DNA of 64,000 nt from Streptomyces cavernicola (GCF_029968035.1 NZ_JASCIQ010000027.1:57178-121177), one strand, 5' to 3'; shown: positions 49,290 through 59,428, counted from the first letter of the stretch. Numbers and translations: made by a program. Notes: a model not told the origin generated them from the sequence alone.

Positions 49290-51092
49290 ATGGGCTTCAT
49301 GAAACCCACGCTGCCGGCGGTCGACGCCGATGCCTTCCGTGCGCTGCCGCGCCCTGACCGGCTGCGCATCCTCACCCGCGACTGGGTCGAGAACGGCTTC
49401 GGCAGCCCGTACGCGGTGTACCTCTTCTATCTCGTCAAGTGCCTGCTGTACGTGGGCGGGGCGGCGTTAGTCATCTCCCTTACGCCGGGCCTGAGTTCGG
49501 TCTCGGAGATCGGGTCCTGGTGGTCCGAGCCGATCGTCTACCAGAAGCTGATCGTCTTCACGCTGCTGTGGGAGGTGATCGGCCTGGGCTGCGGCTCCGG
49601 CCCGCTGACCTCCCGCTTCAACCCGCCGATCGGCTCGGTCCTGTACTGGCTGCGGCCCGGCACGATCCGGCTGCCTCCGTGGCCGGGCAGGGTCCCGCTG
49701 ACGCGCGGCGACCGGCGCGGGATCGTCGACGTCCTGCTGTACGCCGGCGTCCTCGCCTCCGGGGTCTGGCTGCTCGGCCGCCCCGGCGACGGCACGTCCA
49801 TAGCGGGCTTCGGGCAGGTCGGCCTGATCGACCCGCTGGCCGCCGTGCCGCTCATCGCGAGCGTGGCGGTCCTCGGACTGCGGGACAAGACGATCTTCCT
49901 CGCCGCGCGCGGTGAGCAGTACTGGCTGTCGCTGCTCGTCTTCTTCTTCCCGTACAACGACCAGTTCATCGGCTTCCAGCTGGTCATGCTGGCGATCTGG
50001 TGGGGTGCGGCGACGTCCAAGCTCAACCACCACTTCCCCTTCGTGGTGGCGACGATGCTGAGCAACGCGCCGCTGGTGCCCGGGGGGCGCGTCAAGCGCG
50101 CCCTCTACCGGAACCATCCGGACGACCTGCGCCCCTCGAAGCTGCCGTTCCTGCTCGCGCACATCGGCACCGCCACCGAGTACCTCGTCCCGCTCTACCT
50201 GGTCTTCCTCGGCGACGGCGGCCGGCTGACCTGGGCGGCCCTGATCTACATGGCCGTGTTCCACCTGCACATCCTGTCGGCCATCCCGATGGGCGTGCCG
50301 CTGGAGTGGAACATCTTCTTCGTCTTCTCGCTGTTCTACCTCTTCGGCGCCCACGGCGACCTGACGGTCTGGGACCTCCAGTCGCCCTGGCTGCTCGCGG
50401 TGCTCCTGCCGAGCCTGGTGCTGCTTCCGGTCCTCGGCAACATCCGCCCCGACCTCGTCTCCTTCCTGCCCGCGATGCGCTACTACGCGGGCAACTGGGC
50501 CACCAGCGTCTGGGTGTTCACCGGCGACGCCATGAACCGCATGGAAGCCGGCCTGACCACCGCGACCCGGCTCGCCGCCCACCAGCTGGAGACGCTGTAC
50601 GACGCGGACACCGCCATGCTCACCATCAGCAAGGCCGACGGATTCCGGTCCATGCACTCCCACGGCCGCGCCCTCAACGGACTCGTCGACCGGGTCACCG
50701 ACAGCCAGGACGACTTCGTAACCGTCGAGGGCGAGGTCGTCGCCGGCTTCGCGGTCGGCTGGAACTTCGGCGAAGGCCACCTGCACAACGACCAGTTGCT
50801 GCGCGCCGTCCAGGACCGCTGCGGCTTCGCGCCCGGCGAGGTCCGCGTGATCTGCCTGGAGGGCCAGCCCATCCACCGCCAGACCCAGGTGTACGAGATC
50901 CACGACGCCTCCCTCGGCCTCCTCGAAAGCGGACACGTGAAGGTGCGCGACATGCTGGACCGGCAGCCGTGGCCCACCGACGGCCCCAACTACCCGGTCC
51001 ACGGGGTGCGTTCACTGCACCCGCTGCGGCCGGTGCCGTCCGCCGCGTCGCCCACGGACGCGTCGCCCACGGACCTGGGCACGGCGTCATGA
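49290..51092 (+). CDS. DUF3556 transmembrane protein
   Basis: A 600-residue membrane protein starting MGFMKPTLPAVDADAFRALP, the conserved start of actinobacterial DUF3556 proteins. About eight to ten membrane segments occupy residues 45-420; the last 180 residues are soluble. Function of the family is unknown; in mycobacteria it is found with FAD oxidoreductases. Codon 60 is TTA (49467-49469), rare in Streptomyces and decoded only by the bldA tRNA, so translation is probably developmentally limited. The stop overlaps the start of the FAD oxidoreductase (ATGA). Confidence 0.85.
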   Translation: MGFMKPTLPAVDADAFRALPRPDRLRILTRDWVENGFGSPYAVYLFYLVKCLLYVGGAALVISLTPGLSSVSEIGSWWSEPIVYQKLIVFTLLWEVIGLGCGSGPLTSRFNPPIGSVLYWLRPGTIRLPPWPGRVPLTRGDRRGIVDVLLYAGVLASGVWLLGRPGDGTSIAGFGQVGLIDPLAAVPLIASVAVLGLRDKTIFLAARGEQYWLSLLVFFFPYNDQFIGFQLVMLAIWWGAATSKLNHHFPFVVATMLSNAPLVPGGRVKRALYRNHPDDLRPSKLPFLLAHIGTATEYLVPLYLVFLGDGGRLTWAALIYMAVFHLHILSAIPMGVPLEWNIFFVFSLFYLFGAHGDLTVWDLQSPWLLAVLLPSLVLLPVLGNIRPDLVSFLPAMRYYAGNWATSVWVFTGDAMNRMEAGLTTATRLAAHQLETLYDADTAMLTISKADGFRSMHSHGRALNGLVDRVTDSQDDFVTVEGEVVAGFAVGWNFGEGHLHNDQLLRAVQDRCGFAPGEVRVICLEGQPIHRQTQVYEIHDASLGLLESGHVKVRDMLDRQPWPTDGPNYPVHGVRSLHPLRPVPSAASPTDASPTDLGTAS

Positions 51093-52506
51093 ACACCGCC
51101 GTCATCGTCGGCGGCGGGCCCAACGGGCTCGCCGCCGCGGCCCTCCTCGCGCAGGAGGGCCTGGACGTCACGCTCCTGGAGGCCGCGGACGAGGTCGGCG
51201 GCGGCACCCGAAGCGACGAGGCGCTGCTGCCCGGTCTGCTGCACGACCACTGCTCGGCCATCCACCCCATGGCCGTCAGCTCCCCCGCCCTGCACAAGCT
51301 CGACCTGGAACGGCACGGTCTGCGCTGGAAGTTCGCGGACGTCGACTGCACCCACCCGCTGGACGACGGCAGTTCCGGGGTGCTGCTGCGCTCCGTCGAC
51401 GCAACGGCCCCCTGCTCGGCCCCGACGGCGACCGCTACCGCGCCCTGTTCGCACCCTCCGTACGCGACTGGGACTCTCTGGCCGAGGACACCCTCGGCCC
51501 GCTCCTGCGCGTCCCGAGCCACCCGCTGCTGCTGGCGCGCTTCGGTCTGCCGACCGCGCTGCCCGCCTCCGTCCTCGCCCGGCTCTTCAACACGCCCCAG
51601 GCGCAAGCACTTTGGGCGGGCGTCGCGGCGCACAACTTCCGGCCGCTGTCCCGCCCCTTCACGTCCGCGATCCCCCTCGGCATCCTCACCGCCGGGCACG
51701 CGGCCGGTTGGGCCGTCGCCGAGGGCGGCTCCCAGTCCATCGCCCGCGCACTCGAAGCCGCCCTGCGCGAGCACGGCGGCACGATCCACACCGGCGTACG
51801 CATCACCGACGCCGCGCAGCTCCCGCCCGCCGACGTGACGCTCCTGGACCTCGACCCCGGTCAGGTCGCCGCGATCTACGGGGACCGGCTGCCGAAGCGG
51901 GTGCGGCGCGCGTACGAACGCTTCCGGCGCGCGCCCGGGGCCTTCAAGCTGGACCTGGCCGTGGACGGCGGCATTCCGTGGACGAACGAGCCGTCGCGCC
52001 GCGCCGTCACCGTCCATCTCGGCGGCCCGCTCGCCGAGGTGGCCCGCCTGGAGAGGGACGTGGTGGCCGGCCGGATGCCCGAGCGGCCCTTCGTCCTCGT
52101 CTACCAGCAGTACCTGGCCGACCCGTCCCGGTCCGTCGGCGACGTCCACCCGGTGAACCTGTACGCGCATGTCCCGTACGGCTACGACGGCGACGCGACG
52201 GAGGCGGTCCTCGGGCAGCTGGAGCGGTTCGCGCCCGGCGTCCGCGAACGCATCGTCGGCATGCGGACCACCGGGCCCGCCGCATTCGCCGCGACCAACC
52301 CCAACTTCGCCGGCGGCGACATCGTCACCGGCGCCAAGACCGTGCCCCAACTCCTCCTCGGCCCACGCCCGGCACTCGACCCGTACTCCACCGGCATGCC
52401 CGGCGTGTACGTGTGCTCGGCCGCCACCCCGCCCGGCCCCGGGGCGCACGGCATGTGCGGCGCGGGTGCGGTGGCGTCCGCGCTGCGGCACCTTCGCGGG
52501 AAGTGA
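51089..52506 (+). pseudogene. Phytoene-dehydrogenase-like FAD oxidoreductase, frameshifted
   Basis: The ATG overlaps the DUF3556 stop. The first frame gives a clear FAD-binding N-terminus (TAVIVGGGPNGLAAAALLAQ, EAADEVGGGTRSDEALLPG) to about residue 107. At a run of five C at 51408-51412 the homologous reading moves to the next frame, which continues LLGPDGDRYRALFAPSVRDW to the stop at 52506 (ending GMCGAGAVASALRHLRGK). One missing C would explain it. It is either a recent inactivating slip or a sequencing error; all other parts look intact (about 470 residues). Confidence 0.85.
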
Positions 52507-52516
52507 GGGGTTCAGG

Positions 52517-54274
52517 TCAGCCGCGGGCCTTCCGGCCGGTTCCGCCCTTGCGCAGGAAGCGCTGCAGGCGGGTCCGCGGCCAGGTGTTGATCACGTCGTC
52601 CTTCGTGAGCCAGCCGCGCTGCGCCATGCCCACTCCGTAGCGCATGTTGGCCAGGTGGAGGACGGAGTGGGCGTCACTGTCGACGGCGAACTTCACGCCG
52701 TGCCGGCGGGCCCGCAGGATGTCCTCGTCGCGCAGATCGAGCCGCGCGGGATGGCCGTTGATCTCCAGGGCGGTGCCGGTGCGCGCGCACGCGGCGAAGA
52801 TCTCGTCGAGGTCGGCGTCGACGGGCGGCCGCTTGCCGATGACGCGGGTGGTGGGGTGCCCGATGACGTTGACGTAGGGGTTCTCGCAGGCCCGTACGAT
52901 CCGCCGGGTCAGCGCCGCACGCCCCTGGTTGAAGTGCGAGTGCACCGAGGCCACGCACAGGTCGAACCCGGCCAGGAACTCCTCCGGCCAGTCCACCTCG
53001 CCGTCCGGGTCGATGTTCAGCTCCACGCCGTGCAGCAGCCGCAGGCCCCGGCCGCCCCTGCCTCTGTAGGCGCCGTCGAGTTCCCGTACGCGGTCGCGCT
53101 GGGCCAGCATCCGTTCGTCCGTCATGCGCTGCATGACGAGGTCGGGGCCGTGGTCGGTGATCGCGTAGTAGGCGTAGCCGCGTTCCGCTGCCGCGGCGAC
53201 CATCTCCTCCAGGGGGGCGAGGCCGTCGGTGAGGTCGGTGTGCGTGTGCAGGTCGCCGCGGATGTCCTGCTCCTCGACCAACTCGGGCAGCTCGTCGTGC
53301 AGCCCGGCCTCGATCTCGCCGCGGTCCTCGCGCAGGGTGGGCGGGATCCACGGCAGGCCGAGCCGCGCGTACACCTCCTCCTCGGTCTCGGAGACGATCT
53401 TCTCGTCGCTCTCGGCGTCGAAAAGGCCGTACTCGGAGAGCTTGAGCTTCTGGTGGACGGCCAGTTCGCGGGTGCGGATGTTGTGCGCCTTGGAGCCGGT
53501 GAAGTACTGCAGCGCCGCTCCCCAGGAGTCCGGCGGCACGACGCGCAGGTCGACCTGGAGGCCCTTGGTGGTGCGGATCGACGTCTTCTTGCTGCCGTGC
53601 ACGATGACCTCCGAGACGTACGGCAGCTCGGTGAACGCCCGCATCAGCGGCGCGGAGGTCTCGGCCGCGGCGAGCACGTCGATGTCGCCGATGGTCTCGC
53701 GGAAGCGGCGCAGCGACCCTGCGTGGGTGCAGCGTCGACAGCCGGTCACCTTGGACAGCTCGGTGACGATGTCGTCGGCGAGGTCCGTGGCGGTGTCGAG
53801 CAGGACGCGCTCCGCGGAGGAGCGGAGGAGTTCGATGCCGTGGAGGAGGTTCTCCTCCGTCTTCGGCCCGAAGCCCTTCAGGTCGCGCAGCCGTTCGTCG
53901 TGGATGGCGTCGGCCAGTTCCTCGACGGAGGAGATGCCCAGCTCCTCGTACAGGTGGAAGGCCTTCTTCGGGCCGAGCATGGGGATGGCGGTGAGGCGGC
54001 GGACCCCGGCGGGGATCTTCGCCCGCAGCTCCTCGACGGCGGCCACGCTGCCGCTGCGGCAGTACTCGACGGTCTTCTCGGCGATCGACTTGCCGACGTT
54101 GGGGATATCCCGCAGGCCCTTGACGTCGAGGGTGGACACGTCGGTGTGGTGGCCGCCGATCGAGCGGGCGGCCTTCTCGTAGACGCGCGCCCGGTAGGCC
54201 TCGCCGCCGGTGATCGAGATGAGGTCCGCGTACTCCCGGAACAGCTCCGCGACCTCTTCGTTGGACCGGGTCAT
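52517..54274 (-). CDS. polX: DNA polymerase X with C-terminal PHP domain
   Basis: A 585-residue bacterial family X polymerase. N-terminal helix-hairpin-helix regions (IPNVGKSIAEKTVEY, LKGFGPKTEENLL) precede the polymerase active site (RRFRETIGDIDVLAAAE). The PHP exonuclease domain begins at about residue 330 with GDLHTHTDLTDG and continues ITDHGPD, ASVHSHFNQG and INGHPARLDLRD. It acts in base-excision and gap-filling repair. The ATG at 54274 is close to a GGAAGG; another ATG 12 codons upstream is possible. Convergent with the FAD oxidoreductase. Confidence 0.93.
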   Translation of the reverse strand: MTRSNEEVAELFREYADLISITGGEAYRARVYEKAARSIGGHHTDVSTLDVKGLRDIPNVGKSIAEKTVEYCRSGSVAAVEELRAKIPAGVRRLTAIPMLGPKKAFHLYEELGISSVEELADAIHDERLRDLKGFGPKTEENLLHGIELLRSSAERVLLDTATDLADDIVTELSKVTGCRRCTHAGSLRRFRETIGDIDVLAAAETSAPLMRAFTELPYVSEVIVHGSKKTSIRTTKGLQVDLRVVPPDSWGAALQYFTGSKAHNIRTRELAVHQKLKLSEYGLFDAESDEKIVSETEEEVYARLGLPWIPPTLREDRGEIEAGLHDELPELVEEQDIRGDLHTHTDLTDGLAPLEEMVAAAAERGYAYYAITDHGPDLVMQRMTDERMLAQRDRVRELDGAYRGRGGRGLRLLHGVELNIDPDGEVDWPEEFLAGFDLCVASVHSHFNQGRAALTRRIVRACENPYVNVIGHPTTRVIGKRPPVDADLDEIFAACARTGTALEINGHPARLDLRDEDILRARRHGVKFAVDSDAHSVLHLANMRYGVGMAQRGWLTKDDVINTWPRTRLQRFLRKGGTGRKARG

Positions 54275-54315
54275 GCCTTCCGGGTGGGCAGGGAACGCCC
54301 ATTCATGCATGCGGG

Positions 54316-54357
54316 GCCGGGCCGGTTCACGGCTTCGTGAGCGTGAACCGGCCCGGC
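54316..54357 (-). terminator. Terminator of pntAB
   Basis: A perfect 16-bp stem GCCGGGCCGGTTCACG / CGTGAACCGGCCCGGC with a 10-nt loop starts 10 bp past the pntB stop on the minus strand. It separates pntAB from polX. Confidence 0.88.
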
Positions 54358-54366
54358 GCCGCCTTC

Positions 54367-55830
54367 TCACACCTTTACGGAAGCACCCGTCCCGGCGCGT
54401 CGGTCCTGCGCACCCAGCGCGCCGACGATGTCCTCGACGCGGTCCTTCGCGTCGCCGAACAGCATCGCCGTGTTCTCCCGGAAGAACAGCGGGTTCTGAA
54501 CTCCCGCGTATCCGGAGGCCATTGACCGCTTGAACACGATGACCTTGCCCGCGTTCCACACGTTGAGCACCGGCATCCCGGCGATGGGGCTGCCCGGGTC
54601 CTCGGCCGCGGCCGGGTTGACCGTGTCGTTGGCTCCGATCACGAGGACGACGTCCGTCTCGGCGAAGTCGTCGTTGATCTCGTCCATCTCCAGAACGATG
54701 TCGTACGGCACCTTCACCTCCGCCAACAGCACGTTCATGTGGCCGGGAAGCCGTCCTGCGACCGGGTGGATGCCGAACCGCACGTCCACGCCCTTCGCCC
54801 GCAGCTTCGAGGTGAGCTCCGCGACCGGGAACTGCGCCTGCGCCACGGCCATCCCGTATCCGGGCGTGATGATCACCGACCGTGCCTCGGCGAGGAGTTC
54901 GGCCACACTCTCGGCGGTGATCTCGGTGTGCTCGCCGTACTCCACATCCGAACTCGCCGGGGCCTCGATGCCGAAACCACCCGCGATCACGGACAGGAAC
55001 GAGCGGTTCATGGCCTTGCACATGATGTACGAGAGGTAGGCACCCGAGGAGCCGACGAGCGCGCCGGTCACGATCAGCAGGTCGTTCTCCAGGAGGAAGC
55101 CCGACGCCGCCGCGGCCCAACCCGAGTAGCTGTTGAGCATCGACACGACGACCGGCATGTCACCGCCGCCGATCGACGCCACCAGATGCCAGCCGAGCGC
55201 GAGCGCCACCACGGTGACCGCGATCAGCAGCCACAGCGCCGGCGTGATCGTGAACCACACCGTCAGCGCGACGAACAGCACGAGCGCACCGACGTTCAGG
55301 GCGTTCTTGCCGGGCAGCATCAACGGCTTGGAGTTGATCTTCGCGGAGAGCTTCAGGTTGGCCACGATGGAGCCGGTGAACGTCACCGCCCCGATGAACA
55401 CCCCGATGAACACCTCGGCGTGGTGGATGCCGAGGGTGCCGAGCGCGGCCAGGGACTCGGCCTCCGCGCCGCCCGGGTGGTTCTCGACGGCGAGGAAGCC
55501 GTTCCAGCCTACGAGGACGGCGGCGAGGCCGACGAACGAGTGCAGCAGCGCGATGAGTTCGGGCATTCCGGTCATCTCGACGCGGCGGGCCCGCTGCAGG
55601 CCTATCGCCGCGCCGATCAGCATGGCGACGGCGAGGAGGCCGAGGCCTGCGGCGCTGAGGTCGCCTGCGGCGGCGAGCACGAGCGTCGCGACCAGGGCGA
55701 CTCCCATGCCGAGCATGCCGAAGGCGTTGCCGAGGCGCGCCGATTCGTGCTTGGAGAGGCCCGCGAGGGCCAGGATGAACAGCAGGGCCGCAATGAGGTA
55801 GGCCGCCTGGGCGGCGATGGTCGCAGACAT
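54367..55830 (-). CDS. pntB: NAD(P) transhydrogenase subunit beta
   Basis: A 487-residue membrane subunit. About eight to nine membrane segments fill residues 1-270, followed by the soluble NADP(H)-binding domain (VIITPGYGMAVAQAQFPVAE, FGIHPVAGRLPGHMNVLLAE and VIGANDTVNPAAAEDP). With PntA it couples proton entry to NADPH formation from NADH. One base separates its ATG from the pntA stop. Confidence 0.95.
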   Translation of the reverse strand: MSATIAAQAAYLIAALLFILALAGLSKHESARLGNAFGMLGMGVALVATLVLAAAGDLSAAGLGLLAVAMLIGAAIGLQRARRVEMTGMPELIALLHSFVGLAAVLVGWNGFLAVENHPGGAEAESLAALGTLGIHHAEVFIGVFIGAVTFTGSIVANLKLSAKINSKPLMLPGKNALNVGALVLFVALTVWFTITPALWLLIAVTVVALALGWHLVASIGGGDMPVVVSMLNSYSGWAAAASGFLLENDLLIVTGALVGSSGAYLSYIMCKAMNRSFLSVIAGGFGIEAPASSDVEYGEHTEITAESVAELLAEARSVIITPGYGMAVAQAQFPVAELTSKLRAKGVDVRFGIHPVAGRLPGHMNVLLAEVKVPYDIVLEMDEINDDFAETDVVLVIGANDTVNPAAAEDPGSPIAGMPVLNVWNAGKVIVFKRSMASGYAGVQNPLFFRENTAMLFGDAKDRVEDIVGALGAQDRRAGTGASVKV

Positions 55831-55831
55831 C

Positions 55832-57364
55832 TCAACTCCTGCTGAACATGGCGAGCATCCGACGCGTCACCGCGAAGCCGCCGACGATGTTGATGGTGGC
55901 CAGAAGGATCGCCACGAACGAAAGGGCCATGACGGCGGTACTCGTCGAGTGCCCGATCTGCAGCATCGCGCCGACCACGATGATCCCGGAGATCGCATTG
56001 GTCACGGACATGAGCGGCGTGTGCAAGGCGTGGTGGACATGGCCGATCACGTAGTAGCCGATCACGATCGCGAGCACGAAGACGGTGACACGCGGCAGCA
56101 GCGCCGGCGGCGCGAACGCGGCGGCGAGGAAGAGCGCGAGCGCCCCGAAAGCCACCCCGCCGAACCGCTGCGCCGTCGTCATCGGCGCCTTCTCCGGCTG
56201 CTTCTCCGGTACGGGCTGCGCCGCGGCCGCCGGGGCCGGTGCGGCCGAGACCTGCACGGGCGGGGCCGGCCACGCCAACTCGCCTTCCCGTACGACGGTG
56301 ATGGAGCGCTGGACCGGGTCGTCCCAGTCGAGTACGAGCTGCGCGTCCTGGTCCGGCGTCATCAGCTTGAGCAGGTTGACGAGGTTGGTGCCGTACAACT
56401 GCGAGGCCTGTGCGGGCAGTCGGCCCGCCAGGTCGGTGTAGCCGATGATCGTCACGCCGTTCTCCGTGACGACCTTCTCGCCCTTCACCGTGCCCTCGAC
56501 GTTGCCGCCGTTGGCCGCCGCCATGTCGACGACCACCGAGCCCGGCTTCATCTCCGCCACCATCTCGGCCGTGATCAACTTGGGCGCGGGGCGGCCCGGG
56601 ATCAGCGCGGTGGTGATGACGATGTCGACCTCACGGCTCTGCGCGGCGTACAGCTCGACCTCGCGCGCCTTGTAGTCGTCGCCCATCTCCTTCGCGTAAC
56701 CGGTCGCCGAGACCTCGGCCTCCTGCGACTCGATGGACAGGTAATCGCCGCCCAACGACCGCACCTGCTCGGCCACTTCCGGCCGCGGATCGGTCGCCCG
56801 TACGATCGCGCCGAGCGAGCCCGCCGCGCCGATCGCCGCGAGACCGGCGACACCCGCACCCGCTACCAGGACCTTCGCGGGCGGCACCTTGCCCGCCGCC
56901 GTCACCTGCCCCGTGAAGAACCGGCCGAACTCGTGGGCCGCCTCCACCACCGCCCGATACCCGGCGATGTTGGCCATCGACGACAACACGTCCATCGACT
57001 GCGCCCGGCTGATCCGCGGCACCGCGTCCATCGACAACGCCGTGAACGGCCGACGCCCCAACTCCTCGACCATCTCGGGGTCGAAGGCCGGCGAGAACAG
57101 CGCGATCACCGTCGCCTCCGCCCGCACCCCGTCCAGCTGGGCGGGATTGGGCGCGTTCACACCGAGCACCACATCCGCCGCCGCCGCGTCGCCGATGCTC
57201 GCGCCCGCACCCTCGTACGCGCTGTCCGAGAAACTCGACGCGAGACCCGCACCCGGGTCGACGACCACCTCGTATCCCAGCTTGCGAATCTGCTCCACCG
57301 TGGCCGGCGTCGCCGCCACACGGCTCTCACCCGCCCGCGCCTCCTTGAGGACTCCGACGATCAC
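55832..57364 (-). CDS. pntA: NAD(P) transhydrogenase subunit alpha
   Basis: A 510-residue subunit. The N-terminal NAD(H)-binding domain (GVLKEARAGESRVAATPATV, AGAGVAGLAAIGAAGSLGA, GYTDLAGRLPAQASQLYG) occupies about 380 residues; a Pro/Ala linker leads to three or four C-terminal membrane segments (EKAPMTTAQRFGG onward). This is the undivided alpha subunit as in Escherichia coli. GTG start at 57362-57364 after GGAGAGC. It heads the pntAB operon. Confidence 0.95.
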   Translation of the reverse strand: MIVGVLKEARAGESRVAATPATVEQIRKLGYEVVVDPGAGLASSFSDSAYEGAGASIGDAAAADVVLGVNAPNPAQLDGVRAEATVIALFSPAFDPEMVEELGRRPFTALSMDAVPRISRAQSMDVLSSMANIAGYRAVVEAAHEFGRFFTGQVTAAGKVPPAKVLVAGAGVAGLAAIGAAGSLGAIVRATDPRPEVAEQVRSLGGDYLSIESQEAEVSATGYAKEMGDDYKAREVELYAAQSREVDIVITTALIPGRPAPKLITAEMVAEMKPGSVVVDMAAANGGNVEGTVKGEKVVTENGVTIIGYTDLAGRLPAQASQLYGTNLVNLLKLMTPDQDAQLVLDWDDPVQRSITVVREGELAWPAPPVQVSAAPAPAAAAQPVPEKQPEKAPMTTAQRFGGVAFGALALFLAAAFAPPALLPRVTVFVLAIVIGYYVIGHVHHALHTPLMSVTNAISGIIVVGAMLQIGHSTSTAVMALSFVAILLATINIVGGFAVTRRMLAMFSRS

Positions 57365-57853
57365 AAGGGCTCTCCGTTCGCCGTGCCTGCCGTCATCGGC
57401 CAGCCTCCAACTCGACTAAATATGCGCATGGACGGGCGCCTGGATATGGGCTTGGACGTGCGCCCGCCGTGATCAGGACTGCGCGACCAACCTCACCCCG
57501 TGAGCGGCTCCCCGGGAAGGCTTCGGAGGCGAATGTCGTGAACACAACACCTACGGGGCGACGGCTGCGTACGGCGGCCGGCTTCTCCGCGTCTGATCCC
57601 CGGGGAGGGCGCCCCTCACACCTCGCGCTCATGTGACGTGAGCCGCCCACGGCTGCTTCTGCGCATGCGCGCCCAGCAAGGGCCGGAACGCTACTCGCGG
57701 CACGACCGGCCGGTGAGACACGATCAACTCCTCGACCGCTCGCCACCACGCCGTTCGTCACACACGCATTCCCCAGCCAGGTCCTTCAGCCAGGCGCCTC
57801 GGTCAGGTGCTTCAGCCAGGTTCTTCAGTCAGGTTCTTCAGCCAAGGGACGGG
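57365..57853. other. 489-bp intergenic region
   Basis: No gene is supported. It contains the divergent leaders of pntA and the GMC oxidoreductase, an AT-richer patch (57414-57426) about 50 bp upstream of pntA, imperfect copies of GACGGGCGCC, and a 13-bp tandem repeat adjoining the GMC start. Confidence 0.6.
57774..57838. repeat. 13-bp tandem repeat, five units
   Basis: Five 13-bp units of the type CAGCCAGGTTCTT, two of them more divergent, with a decayed sixth to 57851. The array ends at the ribosome-binding region of the GMC oxidoreductase. Confidence 0.88.
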
Positions 57854-59428
57854 ATGAACATGTACGACTACGTCATCGTCGGCGCAGGCTCCGCGGGCTG
57901 TGTGCTCGCCGCGCGCCTCTCCGAGGACCCCGACGTGCGGGTGGCCCTCGTGGAGGCCGGCGGGCCCGACACCGCTCAGGAGGTCCACGTCCCCGCCGCC
58001 TTCCCGCAACTGCTCAAATCAGGCCTCGACTGGGACCTGGACTCGGAGCCGGAGCCCGGCATCGGCGGGCGGCGCACGTACCTGCCGCGCGGCAGGATGT
58101 TCGGCGGCTGCAGCTCCATCAACGCGATGATCTACATCCGGGGCAGCCGCGCCGACTACGACGGCTGGGCCGCGTCCGGCGCCACCGGCTGGTCGTACGA
58201 CGAGGTCCTGCCGTACTTCAAACGCTCCGAGGACAACGAGCGCGGCGCGGACGAGCACCACGGCACGGGCGGGCCCCTGACCGTCAGCGAGGGCAGGTCG
58301 GAGCACCCGCTCGCCACCGCGTTCGTACGGGCCGCGCAGCAGGCCGGGCACAAGGCGAACGACGACTTCAACGGCCCGTCCCAACTCGGCGTGGGGCGCT
58401 ACCAGTTGACGCAGCGCGGCGGCATGCGCTGCAGCTCGGCCGTCGCCTTCCTGCACCCGGCCCTCGAACGCCCCAACCTCACGGTGCTCCCGTCGACCCG
58501 CGCGCACCGCGTGGTGGTCGAGGGCGGCCGGGCCGTGGGCGTCGAGGTGGAGCGGGGCGGGACGGTCGAGGTGGTCCGCGCCGAGCGGGAGGTGATCCTG
58601 TCCGCGGGCGCGTACGAGTCGCCGAAGCTGCTGATGCTGTCCGGGATCGGCCCGGCGGCGCTGCTGTCCGCCCTCGGCCTGGACGTCCTGCGCGACCTGC
58701 CGGTGGGCGAGGGGCTGCAGGACCACTACATGACGCTCCTGAACTTCCGTACCGACACCGAGTCGCTCGTCTCGGCCGCGACGCCGGAGAACGCAGCGCT
58801 GCTGCAGAGCGAGGGGCGCGGCCCGCTGTCTTCGAACCTCGCCGAGACCGGCGGTTTCTTCCGCAGCAGGCCCGAACTCGCCGCCGCCGACCTGCAGTTC
58901 CACGCCGCGCCGGTCCTCTTCCACCAGGAGGGCCTCGGTCCGGTGACCGAGCACGGCTTCGCGTTCGGACCGTGCGTCCTCGCCCCGACGAGCCGCGGCG
59001 CGGTGACGCTGCGCTCGCCGCGCCCGGACGCCGCGCCCCGCATCGTGCACAACTACCTGACGACGGCGGAGGACCGGGACGCGATCGTCGCCGGTATCCG
59101 CATCGCATTGGACATCGCGGCCCAGCAGGCCGTGACCGAGCACGTCACAAGGCCGTTCGATGTGCCGCCCGCCTCCGGCTCCGACGCGGACCTCCTCGCC
59201 TGGGCGCGCAGTTCCGGACAGACGCTCTACCACCCGACCTCGACCTGCGCGATCGGCTCCGTGGTCGACCCCGAGCTGCGGGTGTACGACGTGGCGGGGC
59301 TGCGCGTCGTCGACGCCTCGGTCTTCCCTTCGGTGCCGCGCGGCAACACCAACGCGCCCACGATCATGGCCGCGGAGAAGGCGGCCGACCTCATCAAGGG
59401 GGCCATGCCTGTCCAGGGAGCCGCGTGA
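57854..59428 (+). CDS. GMC-family FAD oxidoreductase (choline dehydrogenase-like)
   Basis: A 524-residue GMC oxidoreductase: dinucleotide motif YVIVGAGSAGCVLAARLSED, GMC signature 1 PRGRMFGGCSSINAMIYIRG, signature 2 GAYESPKLLMLSGIGP, and the active-site His/Asn in YHPTSTCAIG and PRGNTNAPTIMAAEKAAD. It oxidises an alcohol to aldehyde or acid; choline dehydrogenases are the nearest well-known type, but specificity is not fixed by the sequence. GGGACGGG precedes the ATG. Its stop overlaps a short interrupted ORF. Confidence 0.92.
   Translation: MNMYDYVIVGAGSAGCVLAARLSEDPDVRVALVEAGGPDTAQEVHVPAAFPQLLKSGLDWDLDSEPEPGIGGRRTYLPRGRMFGGCSSINAMIYIRGSRADYDGWAASGATGWSYDEVLPYFKRSEDNERGADEHHGTGGPLTVSEGRSEHPLATAFVRAAQQAGHKANDDFNGPSQLGVGRYQLTQRGGMRCSSAVAFLHPALERPNLTVLPSTRAHRVVVEGGRAVGVEVERGGTVEVVRAEREVILSAGAYESPKLLMLSGIGPAALLSALGLDVLRDLPVGEGLQDHYMTLLNFRTDTESLVSAATPENAALLQSEGRGPLSSNLAETGGFFRSRPELAAADLQFHAAPVLFHQEGLGPVTEHGFAFGPCVLAPTSRGAVTLRSPRPDAAPRIVHNYLTTAEDRDAIVAGIRIALDIAAQQAVTEHVTRPFDVPPASGSDADLLAWARSSGQTLYHPTSTCAIGSVVDPELRVYDVAGLRVVDASVFPSVPRGNTNAPTIMAAEKAADLIKGAMPVQGAA

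Noticed and set aside
57393..57761. Minus-strand ORF of 122 codons in the pntA upstream region
   Set aside because: No start signal, no family resemblance, and it overlaps the probable pntA promoter region.
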